Assembly (NCBI GenBank): GCA_945861305.1
Contig: CAMATW010000004.1
Location: 16,554-80,553 of the forward strand
DNA: 64,000 nucleotides
Direction: 5' to 3'
Origin: Bordetella parapertussis
GTDB taxonomy: Bacteria > Pseudomonadota > Gammaproteobacteria > Burkholderiales > Burkholderiaceae_C
Part shown: positions 38,937 to 47,082 of the stretch, one piece after another
Layout: each line of letters starts with the position of its first letter
Position numbering within the stretch: position 1 is the stretch's first letter
Made by a program: the position numbers and the translations under genes
The notes under the pieces: model-generated
Told to the model about the DNA's origin: nothing
The model's input: the letters and a program-made list of their open reading frames with translations, nothing else
The model's database searches: none

Positions 38937-39596
38937 TCAGCCTGCTTCTGCCGCAATTTGGCGCAGTGCGTTCGCAAACACTGCAGCTGGTTGACCGCCA
39001 GAAATCAGGTGCTTGTCATTGATGATGACCGCGGGCACAGAATGAATACCTGCACTGGTGTAAAAGTTTTCCTTGGCGCGCACCTCTTCGGCGTAGGTAT
39101 CGCTGTCGAGGACGGCCTTGGCTGCATCGGTGTCCATGCCCTGCGTCTTGATGATGGCCAGCAAAACTTCATGGGACTCAATTACTTCGCCACGACCTTG
39201 GTAAGCCTCCAAGAAAGCTTTTTTCAATTGGTGTTGATCGCCTGGAGCGCCTTCAAGTTCGGCCCAATGCAGCAAGCGATGCGCATCAAAGGTGTTGAAG
39301 ATACGGCCACGCCCCGTGGGGTGAAACGCAAAACCCACTTCAGCGCCACGTGCTTTGATGTTTTGGTACATCTGCGATTGTTGCTCTGCGGTTGAACCGT
39401 ATTTTTTACCCAGATGCTCTACCAAGTCCTCGCCACCTTCGGGCATGTGTGGGTTGAGCTCAAAGGGTTGAAAATGGATGTCGGCCTTCACCTCGTTTTG
39501 CAGTTCTTCCAGTGCTTGTTCCAGCGCACCCAACCCCACTGCGCACCAAGGGCAGGCGATATCGGATACGAAATCAATTTTCATGACGGTGGTCAT
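38937..39596 (-). CDS. DsbA family oxidoreductase (FrnE-like)
   Basis: A 219-residue thioredoxin-fold protein without a signal peptide, so cytoplasmic. The active site is Cys15-Pro-Trp-Cys18 (DIACPWCAVGLGALEQAL), with the cis-proline loop IHSVPAVIINDK. The long helical insertion (residues about 65-175) and YQGRGEVIESHEVLLAI are typical of FrnE/DsbA-like polyketide-isomerase-annotated proteins, which in Deinococcus are linked to oxidative stress. It lies between valS and the flavin hydroxylase gene on the same strand. A GGGAG ribosome binding site precedes ATG 39596. Confidence 0.92.
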   Translation of the reverse strand: MTTVMKIDFVSDIACPWCAVGLGALEQALEELQNEVKADIHFQPFELNPHMPEGGEDLVEHLGKKYGSTAEQQSQMYQNIKARGAEVGFAFHPTGRGRIFNTFDAHRLLHWAELEGAPGDQHQLKKAFLEAYQGRGEVIESHEVLLAIIKTQGMDTDAAKAVLDSDTYAEEVRAKENFYTSAGIHSVPAVIINDKHLISGGQPAAVFANALRQIAAEAG

Positions 39597-39624
39597 TTCA
39601 TTCTCCCAACAAAGTTTTCAAGGC

Positions 39625-41301
39625 TTAAGCAAGTGCATAGGCTTTGGCCACACTTTGAACCAAATGTCCATTCAGTGCTTGGCCACGCGCAATCAAATAC
39701 GCATCGGGTCTGAGCAAGGCCCACTTGGCTTTCGCGTCCCCACAGGCTTGCTGCAAAAGTCCATCGGCTTCCATCACATGTTCAAGGGCTTGCGCTTCAT
39801 GCCGTCTGCGCAAGACTTGCACAACACGCACACGATCGGTTTGACTGAGTTGACGCATTTGCTTTAGTTCTTGAGGCGTACTTTGACCAAAGACCAGCAA
39901 AAGCAAATGGCTGTCGGCCCACAGCAGCAAGTCGCCTAGGCATCCTGATTGTTTGGAGGTGAATTGCACGCCGATGTTTTGCACCATGAAGCCGCCCTCT
40001 GCTTGGCATACTGAAGAGGCGTTGTATCGGTTGGCTTCAGCCATACGCCCCGTGTTGATGAGTGGGCGTGCAAACCCATGTCGCTTGGCCAAGCCGATGG
40101 TGGCGCGGCGAAAAAGTCTCTCGATGCCCTCAGGCGCTCGCAAATAACGCGCTGTGCGGTTGGTGACTTGAACATTGCGTTGAGCCGCTTGCAAGCGTTC
40201 TTGGTTGTAGCTGTCCAGTAAAACCGATGGCGCTTTTTGATGCACTACTGCTGCAAGTTTCCAAGCCAAATTGTCGGCGTCTGCGATGCCCGTGTTGCCA
40301 CCTCTGGCGCCAAAAGGGCTCACCACTTTGGCGGTGTCACCCAAGAAAAACACATGGCCGTGGCGAAGCGAATGTAGGCATTGCGATTTGTAGGCATAGG
40401 GGCCGACCCAAACCAGTTCGCATTCCACATCGGCGCCGAACTGCTTGGCCAAGCGTTCGCGCACCACGTCTTCGCGGCTGACGTAGGCGGGGTCAGCGTC
40501 TGGTGCCATTTGGTAGTCGATTCGCCAGACATCGTCACCCATCAGGTGTTGCCACACAGCGCGGTTGTCATTGAACGGCGCTTCAATCCATGTGTGGCGC
40601 TCTGTGGGCGGCTTGTGTTTGAAACGCACATCGGCGATGCACCAACGGTCGTCGCCACGCTTGCTTTCCATCGTGGCGCCCACCCATGAATGAAAAGGGG
40701 TGTGTGAACCACTGGCATCAATCACATGGTCTGCCGTGATGGCGTAGTCACCTTTGGGGGTGCCGACACCAAGCAATGCATTTGCGTGGTTTTGTTCAAA
40801 GGAGGTGACCTTGGAGGACCAGCGTAAATCGATAGAGGCGCCTTGGCGGTTGAGTTCTTGTATGCGCTCCACCAAATACATCTCTATATAAAACTGCTGG
40901 ATATTGGTGAAGGGTGGTTGTTGGCTGAAAGAAAACTGGCTTTTTTCACGCAAGTCAAAAGAGAACACCTCGTCATTACCAGCGAAGGTTCGGCCCACTT
41001 GCCAAGCAATACCTTTGGCGGCAATGCGCTCATAAATGCCCAAGCGTTGAAAAATTTCCAAAGACTGTTGGGTGTAGCAAATACCTCTGGAGGATGCGCC
41101 TTTGACGCCCACCGTGTTGTCTTCATCCAAAAGTACCGCAGGGATGCGCAGCTGTGCCAATCGGCAAGCCAATGTCAGACCCGTTAAGCCGCCCCCCACA
41201 ATCACCACAGTATGGTGATGGCGCTTTCCCTCGCGAAGTTCTGGTGGGGCGGAGAACGGGTACTCGGGCAGGGTGTAGCCGTTGGTGGGTAGGTCAGGCA
41301 T
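39625..41301 (-). CDS. FAD-dependent aromatic hydroxylase (MhpA/PheA-type monooxygenase)
   Basis: A 558-residue group A flavoprotein monooxygenase. The start is ATG 41301 (MPDLPTNGYTLPEYPFSAPP). Motifs: FAD-binding VVIVGGGLTGLTLACRLAQL, the ASSRGICYTQQSLEIFQRLG stretch, and the GD motif HVFFLGDTAKVVSPFGARGGNTGIADADNLAWKL. The C-terminal thioredoxin-like domain of phenol hydroxylase relatives is present (LLLWADSHLLLLVFG). It hydroxylates aromatic rings using NAD(P)H and O2. It overlaps the upstream VOC gene by eight bases, so the two proteins probably act in one ring-degradation step series. Substrate unknown. Confidence 0.92.
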   Translation of the reverse strand: MPDLPTNGYTLPEYPFSAPPELREGKRHHHTVVIVGGGLTGLTLACRLAQLRIPAVLLDEDNTVGVKGASSRGICYTQQSLEIFQRLGIYERIAAKGIAWQVGRTFAGNDEVFSFDLREKSQFSFSQQPPFTNIQQFYIEMYLVERIQELNRQGASIDLRWSSKVTSFEQNHANALLGVGTPKGDYAITADHVIDASGSHTPFHSWVGATMESKRGDDRWCIADVRFKHKPPTERHTWIEAPFNDNRAVWQHLMGDDVWRIDYQMAPDADPAYVSREDVVRERLAKQFGADVECELVWVGPYAYKSQCLHSLRHGHVFFLGDTAKVVSPFGARGGNTGIADADNLAWKLAAVVHQKAPSVLLDSYNQERLQAAQRNVQVTNRTARYLRAPEGIERLFRRATIGLAKRHGFARPLINTGRMAEANRYNASSVCQAEGGFMVQNIGVQFTSKQSGCLGDLLLWADSHLLLLVFGQSTPQELKQMRQLSQTDRVRVVQVLRRRHEAQALEHVMEADGLLQQACGDAKAKWALLRPDAYLIARGQALNGHLVQSVAKAYALA

Positions 41302-41845
41302 TGAGCTCACGGTCGAGGCGACGTCTTTTTTTCTCTTCGTTCCACGCCTGTAATTGCGCATGTACATCCAAGCTTTCGCGTTGCATTTGGTTTTTATCAG
41401 CCAACTGGGCCGCCAACTCTAGGCGGATGCCGTTGGGATCGAAAAAATAAATGCTTTTAAAAATCCGATGGTCTGTGACGCCCAGCACTTCCACGCCATG
41501 CGCCTCGAGGCGTTTTTTCATGGTCTCTAAGTCATCGATGCTGCTGACATTGAAAGCAATGTGGTTGACCCAAGCGGGCGTGTTGGGGGAGGGCTCACAG
41601 GCAATGTCGTCCCCCAAATCGAAAAAGGCAATGAAAGAGCCGTCTTGCAACTGGAAAAAGAAATGCGTGTAAGGGCAGTACTCACCCGTGCTTGGCACAT
41701 GGTCATTTTTGATCACATGGTAGAGAGGTAAACCCAGAATATCTTCATAAAAATGACGGGTTTCTTCGGCATCCCGCGCTCTGTATGCGTAATGGTGCAA
41801 GCCATTTACTTTGGCTGCGGGTGGCAGGTTTTTCATATTCATCAT
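41294..41845 (-). CDS. VOC family protein (extradiol dioxygenase/glyoxalase fold)
   Basis: A 183-residue vicinal-oxygen-chelate protein with two beta-alpha-beta-beta-beta repeats. The probable metal ligands are His in VNGLHHYAYRARD, His in WVNHIAFNVSS and Glu in NGIRLELAAQ. The last 35 residues are a charged helix (DVHAQLQAWNEEKKRRRLDREL). Single-domain VOC proteins include ring-cleaving dioxygenases and lyases. Overlap with the flavin hydroxylase gene suggests it acts on the hydroxylated product, which is inference. The start may be ATG 41845 or 41842; no clear ribosome binding site. Confidence 0.88.
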   Translation of the reverse strand: MMNMKNLPPAAKVNGLHHYAYRARDAEETRHFYEDILGLPLYHVIKNDHVPSTGEYCPYTHFFFQLQDGSFIAFFDLGDDIACEPSPNTPAWVNHIAFNVSSIDDLETMKKRLEAHGVEVLGVTDHRIFKSIYFFDPNGIRLELAAQLADKNQMQRESLDVHAQLQAWNEEKKRRRLDRELNA

Positions 41846-41895
41846 GGGTAATATTACTTTTTCATGAAGTCAGTTTACTTGACAGGCTTTCCAAT

Positions 41896-41920
41896 AATCG
41901 GGGTCAGATCCCAATTAATT
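41896..41920. repeat. REP-like hairpin, copy 1
   Basis: AAT-C-GGG (41896-41902), loop GTCAGAT, then CCC-A-ATT (41910-41916), followed by AATT. It forms a 7-pair stem with one C/A mismatch. The stretch GGGGTCAGATCCCAATTA recurs 2 kb away (copy 2) with one substitution in 21 bases. It sits 160 bases upstream of the rubrerythrin gene. From memory, GGGGTCAGA...-type palindromes accompany REP-associated tyrosine transposases in proteobacteria; no such transposase is in this window. Confidence 0.75.
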
Positions 41921-42080
41921 TCTTACAGATACAGGATTTGTTAGAAAAATCAGGGGTTGATAGCCTTAGTCAATAATGTAGATTGAAACATCTCATTGGA
42001 CTTTTCATATTCACCAGTTACTCTAATGCGGTCTTTGATAACAATATCAAAGCATTTTCATCAACCCAAGGAGATTCCTC

Positions 42081-42503
42081 ATGTCAGCTCTCAAAGGCTC
42101 AAAGACAGAAGAAAACCTGAAGGCAGCCTTTGCAGGCGAGTCTCAGGCCAATCGTCGATACCTGTATTTCGCAAACAAGGCCGATATTGAAGGCCAAAAT
42201 GATGTGGCAGCGCTGTTCCGTTCGACCGCCGAAGGCGAGACCGGTCATGCCCACGGTCATTTGGAGTGGCTTGAGCAGTGCGGCGACCCCGCCACCGGCT
42301 TGCCCATTGGCCCCACCCGTGACAACCTGAAAGCCGCTGTGGCTGGCGAAACCCACGAGTACACCGATATGTACCCTGGCATGGCCAAAACCGCGCGCGA
42401 CGAAGGCCACGACGAAATCGCCGATTGGTTTGAAACCCTGGCCAAGGCTGAGCGTTCACACGCCAACCGTTACGCCAAAGCATTGGCTGAATTGGTCGAT
42501 TGA
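42081..42503 (+). CDS. Rubrerythrin-family di-iron protein without rubredoxin domain
   Basis: A 140-residue ferritin-like four-helix protein. Di-iron ligands are Glu20 ([11 protein letters not shown]), Glu53 and His56 ([10 protein letters not shown]), Glu90 (AGETHEY), Glu124 and His127 ([10 protein letters not shown]). The C-terminal rubredoxin domain of classical rubrerythrin is missing, so electrons must come from a partner, for which the neighbouring iron-sulfur protein is a natural candidate. Such proteins reduce hydrogen peroxide. AAGGAG precedes ATG 42081 with good spacing. The 234 bases upstream hold a REP-like hairpin and presumably the promoter of the whole cluster. An OxyR- or PerR-type site was not recognisable by eye. 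Confidence 0.93.
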   Translation: MSALKGSKTEENLKAAFAGESQANRRYLYFANKADIEGQNDVAALFRSTAEGETGHAHGHLEWLEQCGDPATGLPIGPTRDNLKAAVAGETHEYTDMYPGMAKTARDEGHDEIADWFETLAKAERSHANRYAKALAELVD

Positions 42504-42574
42504 TCTTTCGTCAGCATTGAGGGTAGGGCGTTGGGCGCGTATTGCCCAGCGCCCCTTTTTTTAAGGAACACACC

Positions 42575-43924
42575 ATGGCCCGCGAAGGCAACTTGGAAGC
42601 CCCCACACGCCATCCCCTAGACTGGCTCAATCCCGAGTTTTACAACGAAGAGGCCTGCCTCACAGAGATGGAACGCATCTTCGACATTTGCCACGGTTGC
42701 CGCCGCTGCGTAAGCCTGTGCGGCTCGTTTCCCGCCCTGTTCGACTTGGTGGATGAGAGCCCCACGCTTGAAATGGATGGCGTGGACAAAAAAGACTACT
42801 GGAAAGTGGTCGACCAATGCTATTTGTGCGACCTGTGCTACCTGACCAAATGCCCGTATGTGCCGCCGCACGAATGGAACCTCGACTTCCCACACACCAT
42901 GCTGCGGGCCAAGGCCATCAAGTTCCAAAAGGGTGAGGTCACCACCGGCGAAAAATTGCTGGCCTCCACCGATGTGCATGGCCAGTTTGCAGGCATTCCC
43001 GTCGTGGTTCAAGCGGTCAATGCCATCAACAAAACCAAAGCTGCACGCTCGGTGATGGAGTCCGCTTTGGGCGTGGACAAGGACGCATGGTTGCCCGAAT
43101 TGGCGACCAAAAAATTTCGCAGCCAAGCACCCAAAGCAAATAGCAACAAAGTGGTGAATGGCGAAAAAACACCGGGCAAGGTGGTGATTTATTCCACTTG
43201 CTATGTGAACTACAACGAGCCTGGCATTGGCATGGATTTGCTCAAAATCCTCGACCACAACGACATCCCCTACGAGTTGGTGTCCAAGGAAAAATGCTGC
43301 GGCATGCCCAAGCTGGAATTGGGTGACTTGAAGTCAGTGGATGAGAACAAACAAGTCAACATCCCCATCCTCGCCAAATACGCCCGTGAGGGTTACGCCA
43401 TTTTGAGCGCAGTGCCTTCTTGCACCTTGATGTTCAAGCAAGAGTTGCCGCTGATGTACCCCAACGATGCCGAGACGCAATTGGTCAAAGAGCACATGTG
43501 GGACCCGTTTGAGTACATGATGGCACGCAAGCGCGATGGTTTGCTGAAAACCGAATTCCCCGAGAGCTTGGGCAATATCAGCTACCAAATTCCCTGCCAT
43601 GGTCGGGTGCAAAACATCGGCAAGAAGACCGAAGAAATGCTCAAGATGATTCCCGACACCACCATCAACACCATCGAGCGTTGCTCGGGACATGCGGGTA
43701 CCTACGGCGTGAAAAAAGCCACCCATGCCTACGCCATGAAGATTGGCAAGCCCGTGGTCAAAGCCATGGCCACCATGAAAGACGGCAGCAAACCCGACTA
43801 CATCAGCTCCGACTGCCCGCTGGGCGGCCACCACATCGCCCAAGGCTTTGAAGCCAGCGGCCAAGCCGTGCCCGAACTCCAACACCCCATCAGCCTCGTG
43901 GCCAAAGCCTACGGGTTGAAGTAA
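42575..43924 (+). CDS. Heterodisulfide-reductase-related iron-sulfur (CCG-domain) protein
   Basis: A 449-residue protein related to GlpC/HdrB-type iron-sulfur subunits. Two [4Fe-4S] motifs are complete: Cys39/42/45/49 (CHGCRRCVSLC) and Cys82/85/88/93 (CYLCDLCYLTKC). Two C-terminal cysteine-rich domains follow: STCYVNYNEPGIG with KEKCCGMPKLE, and GRVQNIGKK with ERCSGHAGTYG, where one Cys of the canonical CCG is Ser. ATG 42575 has TAAGGA upstream; it begins 71 bases after the rubrerythrin stop. Together with rubrerythrin and DUF3501 this is a gene trio I know to recur in proteobacteria. An electron-supply role to the di-iron protein is inference. The CCG domains could alternatively form a noncubane cluster as in HdrB. 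Confidence 0.92.
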   Translation: MAREGNLEAPTRHPLDWLNPEFYNEEACLTEMERIFDICHGCRRCVSLCGSFPALFDLVDESPTLEMDGVDKKDYWKVVDQCYLCDLCYLTKCPYVPPHEWNLDFPHTMLRAKAIKFQKGEVTTGEKLLASTDVHGQFAGIPVVVQAVNAINKTKAARSVMESALGVDKDAWLPELATKKFRSQAPKANSNKVVNGEKTPGKVVIYSTCYVNYNEPGIGMDLLKILDHNDIPYELVSKEKCCGMPKLELGDLKSVDENKQVNIPILAKYAREGYAILSAVPSCTLMFKQELPLMYPNDAETQLVKEHMWDPFEYMMARKRDGLLKTEFPESLGNISYQIPCHGRVQNIGKKTEEMLKMIPDTTINTIERCSGHAGTYGVKKATHAYAMKIGKPVVKAMATMKDGSKPDYISSDCPLGGHHIAQGFEASGQAVPELQHPISLVAKAYGLK

Positions 43925-43947
43925 TTGGGGTCAGATTCCAATTAATT
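43923..43947. repeat. REP-like hairpin, copy 2
   Basis: AATTGG (43923-43928), G-T wobble, loop GTCAGAT, then CCAATT (43938-43943), followed by AATT. It forms a 6-pair stem with one wobble. It is nearly identical to copy 1 at 41896-41920 (one difference over the 21 bases starting GGGG). The left arm includes the last two bases of the TAA stop of the iron-sulfur gene, and the hairpin ends about 12 bases before the ATG of the DUF3501 gene, so it forms inside the polycistronic mRNA. Confidence 0.78.
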
Positions 43948-43958
43948 GAAAGCTATCT

Positions 43959-44549
43959 ATGCAGATCACTGGACACATCACCTCAGAAAACCTAATGAGC
44001 CTTGAGGCTTACAGCAAATTCCGCAAGTCCCACAAGGCCGAGGTGCTGGCGCACCGCAAATTGCGATCGGTGCATTTGGGCGAGCACATCACCTTGCAGT
44101 TTGAAAGCGAAACCACCGTTCGCTATCAAATTCAAGAGATGCTGCGGATTGAAAAAATCTTCGAAGAAGAAGGCATCCAGCAAGAAATCGACGCCTATGC
44201 GCCTTTGGTGCCAGAGGGCAGCAACTGGAAAGCCACCATGCTCATCGAGTACCCTGATGTGAACGAGCGCAAACGCGAGTTGGCGCGGCTCATTGGGGTG
44301 GAAGACCGCATGTTCATCGAGGTCGAGGGTCATGCCCGTGTGTACGCCATTGCCGATGAAGACCTGGACCGCGAAAACGACGAAAAAACCTCAGCGGTTC
44401 ACTTTGTGCGCTTCGAGTTTGACGCTGCCGCCAAGGCTGCCATCAAAGCCGGTGCGGCGGCGAAATTGGGTTGCGACCACACCAACTATCCAGCGCATAC
44501 GCAGATCGCGGAAGACGCTTTGGCATCCTTGGCTGGGGATTTGAAATAA
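43959..44549 (+). CDS. DUF3501 family protein
   Basis: A 196-residue protein of unknown function beginning MQITGHITSENLMSLEAYSK. The DUF3501 core is visible as LRSVHLGEHITLQFESETTVRYQIQEMLRIEKIFEEEGI, with EYPDVNERKRELARLIGVED next. No cofactor cysteines (only CDH near the end) and no transmembrane segments. In proteobacteria this family is found next to rubrerythrin and a CCG iron-sulfur protein, as here. GAAAG lies before ATG 43959. The gap to yaaA is only 7 bases. The protein may be a scaffold or partner of the redox pair; this is inference. Confidence 0.88.
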   Translation: MQITGHITSENLMSLEAYSKFRKSHKAEVLAHRKLRSVHLGEHITLQFESETTVRYQIQEMLRIEKIFEEEGIQQEIDAYAPLVPEGSNWKATMLIEYPDVNERKRELARLIGVEDRMFIEVEGHARVYAIADEDLDRENDEKTSAVHFVRFEFDAAAKAAIKAGAAAKLGCDHTNYPAHTQIAEDALASLAGDLK

Positions 44550-44556
44550 TCGCAGG

Positions 44557-45333
44557 ATGTTATTCCTGCTCTCCCCCGCCAAATCCCTGGACTACGAGTC
44601 CGCCTTGCCGCCTGTCAAGGCCAGCGAACCACAGTTTGTCCCGCAGTCCACTGAGCTGATTTCAACGCTCAAAAACAAGAGCGCTAAGCAAATCGCCGAG
44701 TTGATGGACTTGAGCGAGGCCTTGGCCCAGTTGAATGTGGACCGCTACAAAGCCTGGTCGCCAACCTTCACCGAGACCAACGCTCGCCCTGCGGTGTTGG
44801 CCTTCAATGGCGATGTGTACGAGGGCCTGGATGCCAAAAGCCTGAAGCCCAAAGACTTGCAATGGGCGCAAGACCATGTGGCGATTTTGAGTGGTTTGTA
44901 CGGCGTGCTGCGTCCGCTTGACCTGATGCAACCCTATCGCTTGGAGATGGGCACGGCGCTCAAGCACGGCAAGGTCAACAACCTGTACCAGTTTTGGGGC
45001 ACTCAAATTGCCGAGCATTTGAACCAACAACTGAGCCACAACAAAGACCCCGTCATCGTCAATCTGGCTTCGCAAGAGTACTTCAAAGCGGTGGACCGCA
45101 AAGCCTTACAAGCGCGAGTGATCGAATGCGTATTCCAAGACTTTAAAAATGGTCAGTACAAAATCATCAGTTTTTTTGCCAAACGCGCAAGGGGCTTGAT
45201 GGCGCGATATGCCATTCAACTGCAAGCCAAAACGCCTGGAGCTTTGCAAGGTTTTAATTTAGAAGGCTACAGTTACACACCCGCGGCTTCAAGTGAAGAT
45301 ACCTTGGTATTTCGCCGTCAACTCAAGGACTGA
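44557..45333 (+). CDS. yaaA: Peroxide stress protein YaaA
   Basis: A 258-residue DUF328/UPF0246 protein starting MLFLLSPAKSLDYES, the family signature. NGDVYEGLDAKSL, ILSGLYGVLRPLDLMQPYRLEMGT and VIVNLASQEYFKAV are further conserved blocks. In E. coli YaaA lowers intracellular free iron during hydrogen peroxide stress. Its position 7 bases after DUF3501 in a rubrerythrin cluster strengthens the peroxide/iron reading of the whole module. It is followed 11 bases later by an alpha/beta hydrolase gene, so the operon continues. Confidence 0.95.
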   Translation: MLFLLSPAKSLDYESALPPVKASEPQFVPQSTELISTLKNKSAKQIAELMDLSEALAQLNVDRYKAWSPTFTETNARPAVLAFNGDVYEGLDAKSLKPKDLQWAQDHVAILSGLYGVLRPLDLMQPYRLEMGTALKHGKVNNLYQFWGTQIAEHLNQQLSHNKDPVIVNLASQEYFKAVDRKALQARVIECVFQDFKNGQYKIISFFAKRARGLMARYAIQLQAKTPGALQGFNLEGYSYTPAASSEDTLVFRRQLKD

Positions 45334-45344
45334 AAGGCCAGGCC

Positions 45345-46235
45345 ATGCAACTCTTTATCAATGGTGTTCGACTTGAAGTGGAAGACACCGGTGAAAAAGA
45401 CCGCGTTGCGGTTTTGTTGATCCCCGGCATGGCCATGCAGCTGATTGTTTGGCCTGAGGCCATGGTGCATCAATTGCACCAAGCGGGCTTGCGAGTGATT
45501 CGCCTAGACAACCGTGACATTGGCTTATCGCAAGACATGGCGCATCTGCCTGCCCCGAATTTGCTGTGGTTCATGCTGCAACAAAAATTGGGTTTCCATC
45601 CGCAAGCGCCCTACAGCATCCAAGACATGGCCAACGATGCTTTGGGTGTACTGGACCACTTGCAAATCAACCAAGCGCATTTGGTGGGTGTGAGCATGGG
45701 CGGCATGATTGGTCAACGCATGTGTATCGGGGCACCTGAGCGTACTTTGAGCCTGACCAGCATCATGAGCAGCAGCGGTGCCAAAGGCTTGCCAGGCCCT
45801 ACCCCCGATATGCGCCGTGTTTTGTTCACACCGCCAGCCAAAGCCGGCACACAGGCTGCACATCAACATGCACTGCGCTTTGTGCAAGCGTTGGCAGGCC
45901 CGGGCTTTACCCACCCTGAAGGTTCGCAACAGCAGTTGGTCAATGATTCTTTGAAGCGCAGCAGTCGACCCATGGGTGCTTACCGCCAAATGTTGGCTGC
46001 CATGGCCGACCGTGAACGCGCTGGTCTTCTGGCTCGCATTACCACGCCCACCTTGGTGATTCACGGCAAGGCTGATCCGCTGGTGCCCTATGCCTGTGGT
46101 GAAGACACGGCCAGACGCATCCCTAACGCCAAAATGCATGGCATCGAGGGCATGGGCCACGATATGCCGCCTGGCGCCATCGACAACATGATGGCGCGGC
46201 TATTGCCTTTTTTGAATGCACACACGCCTTTATGA
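45345..46235 (+). CDS. Alpha/beta hydrolase
   Basis: A 296-residue serine hydrolase. The nucleophile is Ser117 in [12 protein letters not shown] (GxSxG), the acid is Asp in [14 protein letters not shown], and the base His in [11 protein letters not shown]. The N-terminal part has [15 protein letters not shown] (oxyanion region) and [12 protein letters not shown], typical of a DRP-like family near haloperoxidases/esterases. It overlaps queF by four bases (ATGA) and follows yaaA closely, but no substrate can be named. No signal peptide; cytoplasmic. Confidence 0.9.
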   Translation: MQLFINGVRLEVEDTGEKDRVAVLLIPGMAMQLIVWPEAMVHQLHQAGLRVIRLDNRDIGLSQDMAHLPAPNLLWFMLQQKLGFHPQAPYSIQDMANDALGVLDHLQINQAHLVGVSMGGMIGQRMCIGAPERTLSLTSIMSSSGAKGLPGPTPDMRRVLFTPPAKAGTQAAHQHALRFVQALAGPGFTHPEGSQQQLVNDSLKRSSRPMGAYRQMLAAMADRERAGLLARITTPTLVIHGKADPLVPYACGEDTARRIPNAKMHGIEGMGHDMPPGAIDNMMARLLPFLNAHTPL

Positions 46236-47077
46236 ATACCCCTGAAACATCGTTGCTGGGCAAGGTGGCCACTTATGCCGATCGTTACGATGCTGCCTTG
46301 GTCTACCCCTTGCCCAGAGCAGCGCAGCGTGCGCTGATTGGCGTCACAGACCGTCCGATTTTTTTGGGTGCTGACTTGTGGACTGCTTACGAGTTGAGCT
46401 GGCTTAATGCGCGAGGAAAACCCCAAGTAGCGCTAGGTCGCTTCATCGTGCCAAGTGAAAGTACGCATCTGGTGGAGAGCAAGTCCCTCAAGCTGTACCT
46501 CAACAGTTTCAACAACACGGTGTTTGCAGACATCGATGCAGTTCGTCAAACTTTGCAAAAAGACCTGTCTGAAGCTGTTTGGCGTGGTGGTGTGGTGAAC
46601 TCCAGTGTGGGTGTGCAGTTAATGTCCCCCGAGCAATACGCCAAGGAAAAAATCGCTGAAATGGACGGGCTGAGTTTGGATCGATTGGATTTGGACTGCA
46701 GCCATTACCAGCCTGCGCCTGAGTTGCTCAGTGCTGCTTCCAACGAGGCACCGGTGACCGAGACGCTTTACAGCAATTTGCTGAAAAGCAATTGCTTGGT
46801 GACGGGTCAACCTGACTGGGGCAGTGTCAGCATCAGTTACAGCGGTGCACAAATAGACCAGGCTGGTTTGTTGCAGTACATCGTGAGTTTTCGCAACCAC
46901 AATGAATTTCACGAGCATTGCGTGGAGCGCATCTTTATGGATATTTGGACGCGTTGCAAACCCACCAAGCTCACCGTCTATGCACGCTACACCCGACGCG
47001 GCGGCGTGGACATCAATCCTTGGCGCAGCAGTTATGCACAAGGCTTACCCGCGCAAGTGCGTACCGCGCGGCAATAA
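46232..47077 (+). CDS. queF: NADPH-dependent 7-cyano-7-deazaguanine reductase, bimodular type
   Basis: A 281-residue QueF, reducing preQ0 to preQ1 in queuosine synthesis. The long (E. coli-like, two T-fold module) form is shown by its length. The substrate motif [15 protein letters not shown] is at residues 82-96. The catalytic cysteine is Cys188 in [17 protein letters not shown], and [13 protein letters not shown] is the conserved C-terminal block. ATG 46232 overlaps the hydrolase stop. There is no room for a preQ1 riboswitch directly upstream, so the gene probably depends on the upstream operon promoter. Confidence 0.97.
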   Translation: MNTPETSLLGKVATYADRYDAALVYPLPRAAQRALIGVTDRPIFLGADLWTAYELSWLNARGKPQVALGRFIVPSESTHLVESKSLKLYLNSFNNTVFADIDAVRQTLQKDLSEAVWRGGVVNSSVGVQLMSPEQYAKEKIAEMDGLSLDRLDLDCSHYQPAPELLSAASNEAPVTETLYSNLLKSNCLVTGQPDWGSVSISYSGAQIDQAGLLQYIVSFRNHNEFHEHCVERIFMDIWTRCKPTKLTVYARYTRRGGVDINPWRSSYAQGLPAQVRTARQ

Positions 47078-47082
47078 GCGGC

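Noticed and set aside
44471..44659. Possible small gene bridging DUF3501 and yaaA
   Set aside because: Out of phase with two well-supported genes that are only 7 bases apart, and no ribosome binding site.
46150..46232. preQ1 riboswitch before queF
   Set aside because: queF overlaps the preceding gene by four bases and no hairpin or aptamer-like core was seen in the coding DNA upstream.
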